The notes beneath the pieces are model-generated. The model made no database searches and was not told the DNA's origin. It saw only the letters and a program-made list of their open reading frames with translations. Position numbers and translations under genes: made by a program. DNA of 64,000 bases from Plectrocnemia conspersa (lineage: Eukaryota; Arthropoda; Insecta; Trichoptera; Polycentropodidae). Shown here one piece after another: positions 35,081 through 49,080 of this stretch. The stretch spans positions 558,001 through 622,000 of the forward strand of contig VTFK01000026.1 of the NCBI GenBank assembly GCA_009617715.1. The letters run 5' to 3'. Every line of letters begins with the position of its first letter. Positions within the stretch are counted from its first letter, which is position 1.

Positions 35081-36286
35081 TTTTTTTACACATAATATAG
35101 TACAAGTGCGACTGATTCGTTTAGTCCAAGTTATTTTTATGTCATGTGTGTAACAAAGTATTTACTCTCGCATTTGTAGTATCAAATATATGTATATATG
35201 ACAATTTTTATCTGACGAAATCAAAGATACGTCCAATATTTTATTAATTTTACGTTATTATGTGAAATAAATCGTAGTGTTTTTAATTAGATTTATTATA
35301 AAATATTCACAACTGATTAATTTCACAATTTTAATAATTATGATTAATTGACATATTTGCTTCTCCTTCTTTCTGCATAAAGTGGCATGTTTATAGGTAA
35401 AGTCGTAAAAATGCCTTAATTCTAAAATAATAAATAAGTTTGGGTGTTCGTACAGAACCATTATTTATTTTAAATCATACTTTTCAGATCATCATCTATA
35501 TGTTTGATATGAGTTTGATCATGAATTTTTATCTTTATTTTTCCTTATCTCGGTCCAATAATGTTTCTTTTGTTAAATAATGACAGTAATAAAGTTATTT
35601 CTTAATTCTCACTGTATGTTCTGAATATACTTATTATTATTAATAATTTTTAGTTAAAGCACCATGCGCTAAGATTTAGTACTTTTTTTGGACCCTTTGA
35701 CCTCTATTTTTTTACAATTTAATTATTGCTTATTCTTGTTTTAATGTGACATGGAAACTTGAGATAAGATGTTTTCTTACCTTAGTATATTCGAGATGTA
35801 TTAATAGAGTACACTAAAAACAAATGTATGGAAACGCATTGAAAATTATTTATTTAAGTTGTTTCTACTTATGAAATATAAGTAAAAATCACAAGGAATA
35901 TAAAAAATTAATTTTACATTATAGTTTTAACGCAATTTATAAACCATACAGGAGAGAACACTACCACGACTATATTAAGGGTTTTTCAAGAATTAGAAAA
36001 CGTTAAAAAAACATTAGTTAGATTTGACATACAACGTATTGTAAAATAAATGCACATGATTCTAGGACATCTAATTGATGAAATTCGCTTTTCAAAAAGT
36101 AAGTTAGAAATCTATCTGATACTTGCTCCAAAATGCATGACCTGAGGGTGACATAATTTATTTGCTAATATATGTACATCTGCGTTATAAATCTAAGCAA
36201 TTTATTTTTTGCTACATACTTTGTATTGTTGGCACAATAACTACATAACTTTGTATCTAGCTGCCGTATTTGTGGACGCCAAAATG

Positions 36287-36391
<105 letters not shown>

Positions 36392-36559
36392 GTAAATAAT
36401 ATCACGAAGCATATTTAAATTTAGTATGATTCTAACATAAGTTAATCGTAGCCAATTTATTATATTTTCATCCAAGCCTTTTATTGTCCAACTTTTATGA
36501 ATTTTCCCTTTACAGAGTAATTCCATTTTCCAGTTTTTCTTTTGTGTTATATATTACGA

Positions 36560-36960
36560 GCATTACCCATAGTATTGAATTTACCGAAACCCTCGATAGT
36601 TAAAGGATAAATTATGAAATTTGTCGTTTCGACCCAGCGTCGGTTAAAATAAATATAATTTTCAGTCCTTCGAACAAAGGTAATTCTTTGTTCTTCGACC
36701 ATTGGTGCCCGGAAGTTTTAATGATATGTTATTTCATTTCGGACGTCCAGGGGTTCTCTTGGCCGGGCCGCACGTGACCGCCATACCGCCGAATCTCATT
36801 CTTATCGAGAGCAATCGCAAGAAAGAGGAGAATGAGGAGTCCGAAGGTAAACGATCAAAACTTTGAGAATCTAATTCCGGCGGCACAGGATACCTGTGAC
36901 AGCCGGCCAGACCGCCTTTAGGTCACGTACTCTCTTCGACCCCTTGCCTTCCACCAAATA
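36560..36960. promoter_or_regulatory. GC-rich island with E-box
   Basis: It contains CACGTG (36771-36776) followed by GCCAT (36780-36784) and a purine-rich AAGAAAGAGGAGAATGAGGAG block. No gene is seen. Confidence 0.3.
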
Positions 36961-37379
36961 AAACACAATTATAAAGAAAACGGCAAAATACACATACGTG
37001 TGGGTGTGCGTGCTCGAAGCAGGAAACAACTGATAGATAGGTAATGGAAAACCTTTGTGAAAATTAATAAAAAATATATTTAATATAATAATTTTTTTTA
37101 AAAATTGAATTAAAATAATAGGCGTTGCATTTATATACATATTAATATATAGAAATAACTATTTTCGAAATATAGAAAGATGTGCAATAATTATAAGGTT
37201 GCTGAAAGATCACATATTATAGATTGCTTGTAAATGTAATCAATATAAAATATAATTCTAAAAAAATTATAACTGACTAAAATAACAATGTTAAAATTTA
37301 GTTTAAGAGCGGTTATACACCTGGTGGGTCCAACCGTGTACGCAGTTAGCAGCTCATTTGCAAAACTTGTTTCCACAGT

Positions 37380-37740
37380 TTAAGCGGATGTTTCAGCCAC
37401 GCCTGTGCAAGGGCTTGTTCTATATTATTTCATAGGGTGTGTATGCGCATAACGGAATCAGGCGGGTTGACAGTATCAAATTAGCAGATTAAACGAATGG
37501 ACAACGCCACCTGTGTGTAGGCCAATGTAAGCCCGTCGCGTGTATTGACCGGCGTTCTGGATTTGAAGAGGGATAATGCAGCGCTAGTTTTACCGGGGAT
37601 TACGTCGGGGGTGTCCGTTTATCCCGGTGCCATGATTGAAGTGTGGTCGCACCGAGCGGATGCTGCAGTTTGATGCAAGAGTAAATTAGGCCTGAAGGGA
37701 TTGATGGTGGATTGTTTCGCTGGAAAATCCAAACGCTGAT
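37380..37740. promoter_or_regulatory. GC-rich island
   Basis: The CpG-rich stretch includes TTACGTCGGGGG and CCCGTCGCGTGTATTGACC. No reading frame is supported. The AT-rich DNA on both sides makes its edges clear. Confidence 0.3.
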
Positions 37741-38899
37741 AATCTTGTCTAATTTCTTTCACGTGTAACATTAAATTATGTTATAAAACTTTTAAAAGTT
37801 TCTCTGAAACTAAACAAATTTACTTATTGAGATTATGATACTGTTCTTGGAAAAAAATATAAGTAATTAATTTATAAAATTGTTGCAATAATTTTATACC
37901 CAAATAAGTTATCATAGATTATTTATACTTTAAAAAAAAAATCTTAAACTACATGTTTAGAAAATCTAAAAGTTGGTTCACAATTTTTGGCGACTAATTT
38001 TTCGTTTGGAAAATTCTTAGCAAGAATACAAGATTTTAGAATTTTAATCCACTTATCCCTTGATTTACTCAGTTGAGAAAAAATATATTTCTTTAAATTC
38101 TCTAGGTGAAAAATATTTGGTTCCACACGCGTAGCGCGGCGATGTACAAATGCATGGTGAATCAAACGATATACAAACGCATAATAGCTTACTCCCGCTT
38201 CTTGCACTTGACCTAAGTCTGGAACCTCTCACACTGCTTGTTCAGTGAGTCTTGAGTTGCTTTTTTGAGTGCACGTGTGTCACTGAAGATTCTGCTTGTT
38301 TACGGTAAAAAAATGTATTCATTTTTTTTATTGAAGCATTGTGTACGACGCTCTTTAAAAGTAGTCAAAATTAAGTTTGGACTAAATTTGTTTTACAATT
38401 TTATTTTACATTTAGTCCTTAGTTGTTAATTTTTATTGTTTGTTTGACTTTAGATTCGATGTCTAAAATGAAAATAAAATATGAAACATTTTGAACATAA
38501 TTTGTTTTTAGTAAAAAGGTTGACAAGAAGTGAGTTCTGGCACATTTTTATTTCAAAAAAGACCTGAATGAAACTATCAAAAAAGTTGACAAAAAACATT
38601 TAAACAAATATTGTACTATACAAATTTGTTGAAAGCTCAGTGATGCCCGGCCTTTTCACACCATTGAATCATACATGCAATGAAGTTGCAGAGATTGCAT
38701 TATAAGTTGTTTTTTCATTGTCGTTGAGGCTGTTTTTTTTCTTTCAATGTATATTTGGTATTAGTATGTTCTGACGGACGATTAAAAGTGTCGATATTCA
38801 CTGGAATATGGAAACATCCAATTTTCAATAAATTTTTCCTCTTTTAAATATTATTGATTTTTTTTTCTTTGAGCATTCACACTTCTGATTGTAGCGACT

Positions 38900-39480
38900 A
38901 CATTTCTACATCATAGCACAGTTGCGAATTCGCCTTATCGCTAGTCGTCCTTATCGTCCTTAGCACTTGCGCGTCGACACGCACGTGTCGTCGGAATTAC
39001 AAATTCATCGAAAGGCAGCGCGTTTTGTGTGTTGTCGATTCGAATCACGATTTCCATATGAAACGGAGCCTTTTTTATGGCAATTTTGAGAAGAACACAC
39101 AGGACGTGGCTCGCTTACGCCGCGGAAGCACTTAATTATGAGACCGGGTACGCAAAAAGACGTTACGAGCCACGTACTACCGGGGGGCTGGTGCAAAACA
39201 AATTATGGGCCACGGACAGGGACACAAAGAAAATGCGCGCAGAAAATGTTTTTCCGCGGAAAAGATCTAATAACGACACGACATCCCTCGCGCCCCTGAC
39301 GCCCTTCGCGCTCGGACACGTACGCGACGCGCGCCTGAAAACCGGCGGCACGCGAGCCAAATTCAAGGCGAATTAGATTAATAGCACATGCGAACGAAAA
39401 ATGCTTTTATTTCGTTTCATCGCCGATTACATTTGATACGTGAACATCATCGCACCAGATGCGAAATTTTGTAGATATTA
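38900..39480. promoter_or_regulatory. CpG-rich island with CACGTG site
   Basis: This is one of the most CpG-dense parts of the window, with CACGTG at 38992-38997 and many CGCG steps. A 99-codon plus-strand frame (39077-39376) runs through it but has a composition-driven sequence without domain, so I treat it as non-coding. TTAATTATG lies near 39132. Confidence 0.35.
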
Positions 39481-40852
39481 ACGAAAACGTGGAAGATTGA
39501 TAAGGATGTGCATTTGATTTTTTAAATATATGTAAAGGATCTAATAGCTAAACTTTAACGCGCCCTGTATATAATAATCAAGAATCGTTATCTTAAAAAT
39601 ATTTTTTTAATTAAAAAAAAATATTATACAGCGCATGGAAGGATTATTTTAATTATTTTTCGGGTTTTGAAGCCGAATGGCTTTGCAACTAAAATATACG
39701 TCGGAATAGCTGGCAACAGTTTATTTTATAAGCATTTATAAATTACTATATGTATATAGAAATGTAGGTGCTGCTATCAGGTGGTGGAGTTGAAAGTCAG
39801 AGAATCTTTGCTGGAGTGTGGAGTTGAATTATTGTCGGCTGATCCGTCGTGATTTGCTTTTGTTGCTCAAAATGCGATGATGTGTCTCATGCTTCCGTCT
39901 GCCCATCTGTAACCAAATGTTACATATTTTAGAATGCTGGTTTTAGAAGACTAGCGAATCATAGATGAGAATGTTAGCGGGTCAATTGCATATCTTTTTG
40001 GACATACCCACGAAATGTGTTTACGCATTTAAAGTGAAACTGCTCTTATAGCCACTCCAGCGATTGTTAACAAAAGGGTAGAAGAATAATATTTTTTGCA
40101 CAATGTAGAATGCATTGTCTATCCCGCATTTAATCTACACAAAGAGTAGTTTTTTTCGGTACTTATAGGTGATAACGAGTGAATAACGTCTTGGGACAAA
40201 TATACTGATAGGTGGTCTGTGAAATAATAATTATTATTAACGCAGTTATTTAGTTTCGAGATCTCTCTTTAATTGACTTACTTATGAGACGTGATGATTA
40301 TTCTTTTTTCGTTTGTTCGAAGTGTTTGTTCTCACATATAGGCAAACAAGGAATTACAACTGAATATTAAGCTAATTTTTAATTGCCAGAGAGACCGAAG
40401 TAAATGCAACTAACATAAAACCTCGCATAGAAGGCATAGTTTCTTTACGAGGGGTGTGCCAACGGTGTGAACTTCTTTGTCAACCTTCATTTTCAGTCCC
40501 AACCATGTCCATCTTGTTACGATGCATTAAATACTTAATACTTGTAATTGCATTCTTTGTTTTTTTTTATTTATTGTATTGAATAAATATAAATTCATGA
40601 CAGATTCTAAATATGTCTTATTTAGATCATCAAAACAATTTACTTCTAGAACTTGAAAGTAATATTATTCACCAGTAAGTAAATAACAATATCATTTTAT
40701 CAGAGTTTATTGTGTTATATATAATAAATATTTTTTTATCTTAGAATTTATTAAACGGAAAAGGTATACAATATTTTTAATGATAACAGAGCTTCTCGGT
40801 GGCATATCAATGTTTTTTTTTATATTTATTTTAGCTATTTATAGTTATTTTT

Positions 40853-40924
40853 ACTTATGCTTAATAAATTAGAACACACGCATTGAAAAATAAACGCGTA
40901 TGCTCCAATTTATTAAGCATAAGT
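40853..40924 (-). ncRNA. Candidate small hairpin RNA locus or short inverted repeat
   Basis: The 29-bp arms 40853-40881 and 40896-40924 are separated by 14 bases. The outer 18 bp pair perfectly. The three mismatches (A/C, A/C and C/A on the plus strand) all become G-U pairs in a minus-strand transcript. The size fits a microRNA precursor, but a short transposon-derived inverted repeat is equally possible, and the sequence matches no microRNA I know. Confidence 0.3.
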
Positions 40925-41839
40925 GATAAAATCCATTTTAATTGAATATATATAAAAGGTTTGGCACTGATATATTGACGATATAAGCGATGGCTTAGCG
41001 TGTAGTTAACATCTCGGCTTTACCACCAATTTAATGGCAAACCGGCTTGTAGCTTTAACTTTTCAATGATTAAAAACAAAGAAAACGTTCAGTTGAAAGT
41101 AAAGAGTTATACATATGTAATTTATAGTATTTTCTTTGCAAATTCAATTACATAAGCATTAGAGGTCGCTTACCTACATCTTCTATTGTTCCTACCCCTG
41201 CTCCTCTCCCTAATAACCTTACGGTTAATCTGTGTCTTCGATAATCAAAAAAATACTAATTTTAGCGTTCAGTACAACTACGTTTTATACGGTTTCTTAC
41301 CACGCATACATAATCGATAATTCGGCAATAGAATCGCATTCAACTAGTAAAATATAATATTAATAAATATGCATTCCTTCGATTAATAACAATTTCGTTG
41401 ACTTCATAAAGCACACGTGTTCCAATACTAATATATGTATATTAATATAATTTTGATTGTAAAATATTTTAATTAAGGACAGATGTTTTATTACATACAA
41501 TTCTTAATTAATTATTACGCATATTGCGTATATTTTTTTTTGTGTAGATAAAATCAGGTTTACACTCGTTCGCTGAATTGAAAAAGCAACTTTTTTTTCA
41601 GCAAGAACGTGCAGAATGCTGTCGCTTGTGTCCTTGCAAAGAAAAATAAAAGTTGCCAAATGGGGTAATCGAGGGGTAGTGGGAAGCATTTGCCAGTATA
41701 AATAAAAAGCGACATTGGGACCCCGTCGTTTTTCTTAAGGATAAGGATCACGTCACGCCGATAGAGGGGACTATTTGTCTTCTTTACATTTTACCTCCGA
41801 ACCTTTCGCGACTTCATATTTTATTTGTTTTTTTTCTGT

Positions 41840-42400
41840 AAATAATATACTTTACAAAGTATCTGTGCCTTTTTGCAAAGAGGTTATTTTATAACAGTTA
41901 TACGGTGCGGAAGTCGAAAATTTTCCGAAACGAACGTGTGTAGCTTCGAAGTCAGCAAGCAGCTGGTCGCAAGGCTCACGTATGCCCCCTGTGTTCGAAA
42001 CTTGCTAAACAAATTATGTTATTTGAGAGAACAAAAGAAGAAACAAACATTCCAGAGGAGGATAGTCAGGGCAACCTTCCCCACCTTAAGGGGGTGTACC
42101 GTAAAAAAGAGGGCGACTTAGTAGGGGGTGGTTGTGCGTGAACCGTTGGAAGTTGTCCTCGCGACATATGCGAGTCAGGATATAATTTCACCACCCTTTC
42201 CACCTTTGGGTCCCTTTTTGTTTCACTTTTGAATTGTTCGACAAAGAGAAACGCTTCGTCAGAATTTTCAGAGATACGATAGACGAGAAGTGATTATTTT
42301 ATGGCAACACTCAAAATTTTATTCGAAATTGATTATCGCACTTCGTACCAATGTCTTACAATAAACGAGTCAGTGGGGTCGTAAAATTTGGTTACGGTTA
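41840..42400. promoter_or_regulatory. GC-richer island
   Basis: The region with GGTCGCAAGGCTCACG and CCTTAAGGGGGTGTACCG is non-coding as far as I can see. An 82-codon frame at 41873-42121 has no recognisable feature. Confidence 0.25.
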
Positions 42401-43189
42401 AAGAGAGTTGTACTTTAACATTTTTTACATTCATACTGTATTTAAAGAATTTTATAATTTTCATTTTTTTTAAGAGAATAGCATTCATCAGTTACATATT
42501 GCCAAAGCTTAAGACACGCAAAGTGCAAATCTTTAATCGTTGCAAAAATTGAGATGTAGCACTGTGATGCTGAAAAAAGACACATGTACTCAAAAATTCA
42601 ATTTTTGCAATGTTCAATGTTATCTCTTGTTTGTCGTAAAATAATGTCAGCATAATCCAGTTTTATTTGGCAATATATTTCAATGTGCTTCACTCCTTTA
42701 TCGACAATTTTAATATGCCTATATAAGAAAACTAAGATACTTCGTATTGCATGAATGATTTATTATGTAACTTCTCAGATAATTTATGCAAACTGCATGT
42801 AATAGGCTGTTGTTCAATAATTTTGTTTTCGGGCGCGTCGTTTCATGGGTGCGCGAAGCGTGACTGACCGGTATCTTACCCTTTCTCTTTCCTTCTAACA
42901 GTCCCGATATCCTATATCCATCTCCCTAACCTCTTTAGACCTGACTTTTGATCTTTAAAAAAATATGGTATTATTTTATATTCAATAGAATCACGGAGAG
43001 TTTTTTTTACCATACATTACATTGTATAGTGATCTAAAGTTTCTCATAAAAAAATAGGTTGAAGTATTATACATTGAAATGTGTACAGTAAGGGTATGCG
43101 ATTCAGGATAAATTATCCCAAATAGGGTGAAAATGAAATATTTGGAGGTCATAAATAAAATTATATAGGAAGTTAAAGGGAATTGTTTC

Positions 43190-43290
43190 AAGTTCATTAT
43201 GGCGGCGTGACGTCATTACTAATTAAGTCTATGGAGAAGCGCACTAGTGTGTTGCGAGCAATAATTCGCCTTGAATTTAGAAAGTGGCAG
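43190..43290. promoter_or_regulatory. Short island with a perfect CRE
   Basis: TGACGTCA (43208-43215) directly follows ATGGCGGCG. TGACGTCA is the CREB/ATF palindrome, and ATGGCGGC resembles a YY1-type site. Whether a transcript starts here cannot be seen; two plus-strand frames downstream (43404-43592, 43593-43862) show no domain. Confidence 0.35.
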
Positions 43291-44039
43291 TGCGATAGGT
43301 TAAAACTTTTTAATCTCTGTATTTTTTACCCTTTCAGATGATATCAACTAGAAAAATAAAATACTAGAAATAGTTTCTCAATCATGAATTTACACAAAAA
43401 GAAATGGTAAAACAACAGTGTAATGTATGCGTGAGAGTAACGACTACAGAATCCTTAAAAAAGAGTCAATTAAAAAACAATTGGATAATTTATACCGACA
43501 TTTGTCTTTCAAATCGTGTGAAATTTAGAGATGTCTGTCAAAACACAAAATATGGGCAGCAACTTGAGAGGTACAGTTCATCAACTGGTTGATTGCTCGA
43601 AACAAGAAACCATATACTATTTGTATGGAATTGGTTGAACCAGCAGAAAATGGCAGAGATTAAGTCAGAAAAAAGCCACGAAACAAAATTCTGTTCCTTG
43701 TCTGCAAAAAAACAAGGATTTTATTATTTAATAAATATAAAAATAAAGTTGGAAAATCGATTGCATCATGAGAACGGCATTCAAATTGCTCTGACATTTA
43801 TATGTCATAATTTTGATATTATTGTATTAAATATGAAGCAATATCATTTCTCTAAAACCTAATTCATAATTAAAATATATATTAATTTATACTTATTGTA
43901 GTAATGTACAGATAGATTAAATATACCTATTTATTTAAAAAGTATATAATTTACATTTTTTCACATCATTAGGTTGTCGCCAATATTTTATATCTGCATA
44001 CAATGACGTAAGAAATGACGTTATAAGTGTTTATTTGTG

Positions 44040-45210
44040 TGTGTGCAGATCCGTCCCGAATAAAAACGAAAATGAGCATGACACACGAGCCAAATACAAT
44101 ATGAGATGAAATTTATATGTGTGATAGGTTTCATAAAGTTATTTATTTATTTTTTCCGCGGGGAAATAAAGAAAAGAAGAAAAAACGGGCACAAAATGGA
44201 GATATAAAGTTATAATTTAGCGAAGGGGGCCAAGTGCGTTGTTCATATGCGCGCGCGTAAGGGACGCGCGAAGTGAGTACGTAAAAAAGGGCACAGGTGA
44301 AGAATTCGAGAGAGGCTTACTTAGTTATTTATGGAAATTTGAAAAATCTCTTCTGAATTTTAATAGAGAAAGATTCTATTGTCGGCTATGACCCAATCTG
44401 CCCTCGAACGAAGGCGATATTCTTATAAACGCGTTTTGATTTATGTTTCGAAACGCGCCGCCTCTTTCCACCCCCGACGTTTTTCTTCTATTGTCAAATT
44501 CAATCCGAGTGGATATATAGCCTTATAAAAAAATATCCAAATATAATTTTATTATAGGGTAATAAAATATTTAAATCTAGCTTATTTTAATGCAAACATA
44601 TTACGAATATAAAATATTATATTACATCGACGGTGCGACACAAAAAACGATTGTTTTTTTTATTAACGTATTAATATTAAATATAATCTATATTGATTTT
44701 GAAACGGATACGATACCAGTAATTTAATATTTGGCGAGCAACCAAATTAATCTTTATATTGTGAAATAATGTAATTTATTACACACGTCACCGACGTCAT
44801 TGGGAGTAAATCAAATATAAACGTCACATCGGGGCCAAAGGGTTAATTCACCAGAACGAAGTCAATCATATGGGGTTGTTATCTGCGCCGATCGCTCCAT
44901 AACAGAATTGTCGTATGGGGGTGGTGGGCGTATAGGGTGGTTGGCGCACCCGTCGTCTTCTGGGGCGGTAATTGTGTTTGCTAGGCGAACAACCACCCGT
45001 CCAACCTATACCCTCTCTTGTTTGTGTTCATCTAATTAACCATTCTTGCCCGTCCCAGCCAATATCCATCGTATCAATGGATAAAATCTCGTAGGTCATT
45101 TGTCAATATGTCGTCACATTCGGACATGTCGACGCGATAGATTATTAGATTTGCTTCATGTTATCGCAGTCGATTTTATGTGTGATGACAGGAAGACAAA
45201 GGGCATATCG
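44040..45210. promoter_or_regulatory. Pair of CpG-rich islands
   Basis: The first block (44040-44520) contains GCGCGCGCGTAAGGGACGCGCG. The second (44790-45210) contains ACGTCACCGACGTCATTGGG and GGGCCAAAGGGTTAATTCACC. The DNA between them is AT-rich. No reading frame is supported. Confidence 0.3.
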
Positions 45211-45989
45211 GAAAATATTTTTTAACATATAAGGTTTCTTGCCACTTATACTTAGGCTCTCAGAAAGGTGATTTTTTAGTATAGTGATATTTATAAAGCA
45301 TATAACCTAGACCATAATAATAGGGGTAAACTATAAAATGTTATAATATAACAGGTAGCTAAAATAGTATTTTGATTTAATACTTTAATACTAGATATTG
45401 GGTTTGCAATAAAACAGACGCAATTAACTATTATATATTACAATATATATGTATGTATATAGTGGAAATGAAAAAAAAAAAACCACTGGTGAACTTTAAA
45501 CATTAAAACACAGTATCCGGGACCGCAAATCAGATTGTCAATGTTTTTAAGAGCCGGAAATTGTACTGTGAACAAATACTGTAAAACAAGATGTGATATG
45601 ATTGAATACCATAATCAAATTCTGATTTTGTATAAGTACAATAAAATGTATGTACAACAAAAATCTATACATCAATTTGAAAAAAAAAATTTTATATGTA
45701 ATATTTAATGTAGAATAAGATAAAAAACAACTGATTCGTTTTTAATGAAAATTCATAAATAAGGGCACTTGAGCTCTAACTTGAATAGATAAGAAAGAAA
45801 TATATTTTTAATAATTGGTTTTATTGAATAAAATTAATATTATTTTTTATTAAAAATTGGATATACAAATTGATATAAAAAATATATTAAAAATTCAGCG
45901 GTGAAGCGTATTAAAATCGAAAGTAATATTTTGTGACATTATAATGCAAATTGTCTAAAATACGAGGTGGAATAAATTTGGTCCATTAA

Positions 45990-46460
45990 GGAAAATATCG
46001 TGATCGGCCTATTGAAGATGTTTTCGCTTTGAAGGTTTCAAAGCTCCATCGTCGACTCTGTAAAAGCTCAGTCCGGTATTCCAGTTTCTCTTCGGTGTAA
46101 GCACACGGGCGTAAGGAACCGTGAACGCAAAAAGGGAGAGGCCGTTAATTATTCAGGATAAGCAATCTCACTATGGAAATTAAGTGAGGATAAGTGGCAC
46201 CCTAACACGGGCTCGGAAAGTAAAATGAAACATCCTGAAGATCACCCTCGCGCCCGTAGCCAAATTACAAAGTCGCGTTACTCACTCGCAAGAGGAAAAC
46301 GCCACAGTGAACAAAAAAAAAACAACACCAAAACGGGGGACTCTGAAATGGTGAAACTTTGTCCGCACGACGATAGGCTGGCAGGTAAAAGAGCATATTA
46401 TTAAAGTAACCTCGGCATAATTTTGGTAATTAACTGGACCATGAATAAATTACAAGGAAA
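45990..46460. promoter_or_regulatory. GC-rich island
   Basis: It includes GAGAGGCCGTTAATTATTC with a homeodomain-type core and CACCCTCGCGCCCGTAGCC. No gene is seen. Confidence 0.28.
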
Positions 46461-46869
46461 CTACTGTTCCAAGTTGGAGACTTGATAAAATTCGTATTAA
46501 CGCCGTGGGATTATGTTTGTACCTTTTTATGCATTATTGATAACAAACGTTGTATCAAGTTTTTATGATGTTGAAATAAATATTTTCAAGTAAGACGACA
46601 GATAATATATATAAAATCAGTTTCAGTAAGTGTAATGTAAAAATTATTTTAGAAAAGAGATACACCAGATTAGATCTATTGCTGCAATGTACTAATTTCA
46701 ATATTTTATAAATATTGAAATATTTTATATTTAAATACATAATAATTTAATTAATCACAAAGAAGTAGGGTTTCATATATAGCGCTTCCTCATCTTATAA
46801 TAGATGAAGCATTATCTAGATCAAAAACATTTAATAGCCCTTCTCTTCCGCCACTATATAATTTTCAAA

Positions 46870-47420
46870 TTTTCGTATAAATTACACGTCTATAACTCCC
46901 ACCAGACGCGCTATAGCTAATTAGCCGAATAATGTCAAACAAAGAGATTGTTGTAGAAACACTTTGAAGCAAGAGCTGATAAGGTGGCGCCAACGCGAAC
47001 ACAGGCTCTGATGAGACAATGGTTCCGATTTTCCAGCGTACACTTTTAATAACGGCCCGTTTGGCCTTTGTGTGCGCTTTCACTCCGCGAAGATAACTTG
47101 TTGACGGAGATTATTAGCGCGTAGTACGTAAGAGCTTTCTTTCTATGTTGGGTGTGTGCTTTTTTTCGCTCGCCGTTCTCGCCTTCTCAAAAGCTCATTT
47201 GTATTCTGGCCCTTAATTGCATTTAGCCTCGCCGCCACCACCCTCGCTAATGCAGCGCACAATTACCGGTTTCTCTCCCGCGGCCGACAAATGACTGTTT
47301 CCTTATTGTTACCGAGGCCTCAATTAACATATTATAATTTAGGGAAAAATAGTACGTACTTCATCCGAGTTCGTTAACTTGTCGTAAATCTTGATATACG
47401 AGTATAAAAGGCTTGGGTAT
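46870..47420 (+). promoter_or_regulatory. GC-rich island ending in a TATA-like element
   Basis: CGCCGCCACCACCCTCGCTAATGCAG and TTACCGGTTTCTC lie in the island. TATAAAAGGC at 47403 sits at its right edge in an orientation that would drive plus-strand transcription, but no initiator or gene follows that I can identify. Confidence 0.28.
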
Positions 47421-48109
47421 GTCGCTGCTTCTTGTTGCTTTTTTAATATGAAAGAATGTATACTGCGATACGGAGTTAAACTTGAATTCAGTATGAGCAT
47501 ATTTTGTGCTCTTTTAAATATAAAACATGTTGAAATTTAATACAATGTCTTTTTTACTGACCAATGAAAGAGCTTTACAAATATTTTTAGCAATAAAAAA
47601 TTGTTCATTTTTTTTTTGATTTATTAGATTTGGCTACTATGTTGATTATTTTATTTATTACGCGCGCAACAAACAGCTTTTTAATATTCCAAAAATTTTG
47701 ATCTTTGACTATCTGAATCTATCTAATATGTTTATATGTCATCTAATTAAATTAATTATTTTTGTAAGCTCTGGGCTACCAGTCTAGATCTTACGGACTA
47801 TGCAATTCTGACTTGTATGTTAGGTAGTTTAATTAAAGTCAGAAATAAACGTTTATTTTGAATAAATTGTATTGACATTTAAAATAATTTTTCGAAATAA
47901 ACTGTGAGTTAAGTTACTCAATATTTTGATTCGCAATAATTGATATATGATTTTTGACAATAAAATTTCAATTTCGTAGAGAGTATGCATACATATCATA
48001 TGTGATTATTACATTGCCATCACTACGTGTGAGGCATTCAGTTTCAGCATACATATTTACATGGAGATAGAGAGAGAGAGAAAGAGCAAAAAATAAAACG
48101 TATTCAAAT

Positions 48110-49080
48110 TTCTCATAAGTCAAGTCCTGCGGCTCCCGAAAAATGTGTCGGGAATGAACCTTGAATTCAAATTGTCGCCCCCACGACCGCTCCGCCCCGC
48201 CCGTCTCCGGTGCCCAACAACCACAATATTTTGCGGTCCTATTATTCGAAAGAGACGAGATGAAAGAGCGTGATCGGTGTGACAAACAGGTTACGGGCCT
48301 GCGCCTCCTCCGACGCCATTCCTCTCGGCGCAGCGGTGCCACTACTTTGAGGCTTCCACAAACTTTACAAATGTAATTATTGTATATTTCGACAGTTCAA
48401 AGTTGCGCGCCAAGATTATGAATTCGGAAGAGAAGAGGAGCAAAGTGGTTAAATTGAAAAGTTTGCTGTATGGACGGCGAGATCAATCGCTAAGGCATCC
48501 ATTAGCTCTTATTTAAGTGAAGAAAAAATATTATAATTTTACAATAACGTATTTTTAGAATTTTGATTTAATCTAAAACTACAACTTTTTGATTTAGCAT
48601 ATGTATTTTATTATTTTTAAAATAAGCATATTTGGAGAAACGGTGCAAATTTTTGTTTATCAATTGTACGGTGATGCGGCAAAAGAATGCTGTAGTATGC
48701 AAAAAAATTGAGAACGCCGACGAATTCCACATCTTCTCGAATTCGAATTGGGGTGGGTTTTCCACACGTAATGCTGTAGGGGTGGTGCGTATGACGAGTC
48801 GGGGGTTGTTTGTGGTGGATGACGTTGCAAAAAAGTTTCTAATTAACGGAAGGCGGCGGTCATCAAATTGTCATCAAGATCGTATTTCTTTCTTTGCTTA
48901 TCTAAATGGTAATGGATCCGAAGTTGTCATTTTTTATTTTGCGCTCCAATGAGATAATTTGTAATCAGGTTGTGTATTTTTTTTTACTCCGATGTCGTTT
49001 TCAATTACCCTGAAAAATGACATTCGACCCCGTAATGCCTTTGATGCTAATAAATATGCATGCGGTTCTCTCTAGAAATA
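48110..49080. promoter_or_regulatory. Two adjacent GC-rich islands
   Basis: The first (48110-48500) and second (48700-49080) blocks include CACGACCGCTCCGCCCCGCC and GGTGGTGCGTATGACGAGTCGG. Open frames of 71-124 codons on both strands are compositional, and none has a domain. Confidence 0.28.

Noticed and set aside
37944..38207. 87-codon minus-strand frame with lysine-rich sequence
   Set aside because: The first codon is GTG, no splice partner or domain is seen, and the surroundings are AT-rich intergenic DNA.
39077..39376. 99-codon plus-strand frame in a CpG island
   Set aside because: Composition is driven by CpG and basic codons, there is no domain, and an equally long minus-strand frame overlaps it.
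40960..41080. tRNA-like stretch with ATGGCTTAGCGTGTAGTTAA
   Set aside because: A box A-like sequence is present, but I found no box B or cloverleaf.
43404..43862. Two adjacent plus-strand frames (62 and 89 codons) after the CRE island
   Set aside because: A cysteine-containing start looked protein-like, but there is no family match, no splice structure, and the second frame is low-complexity.
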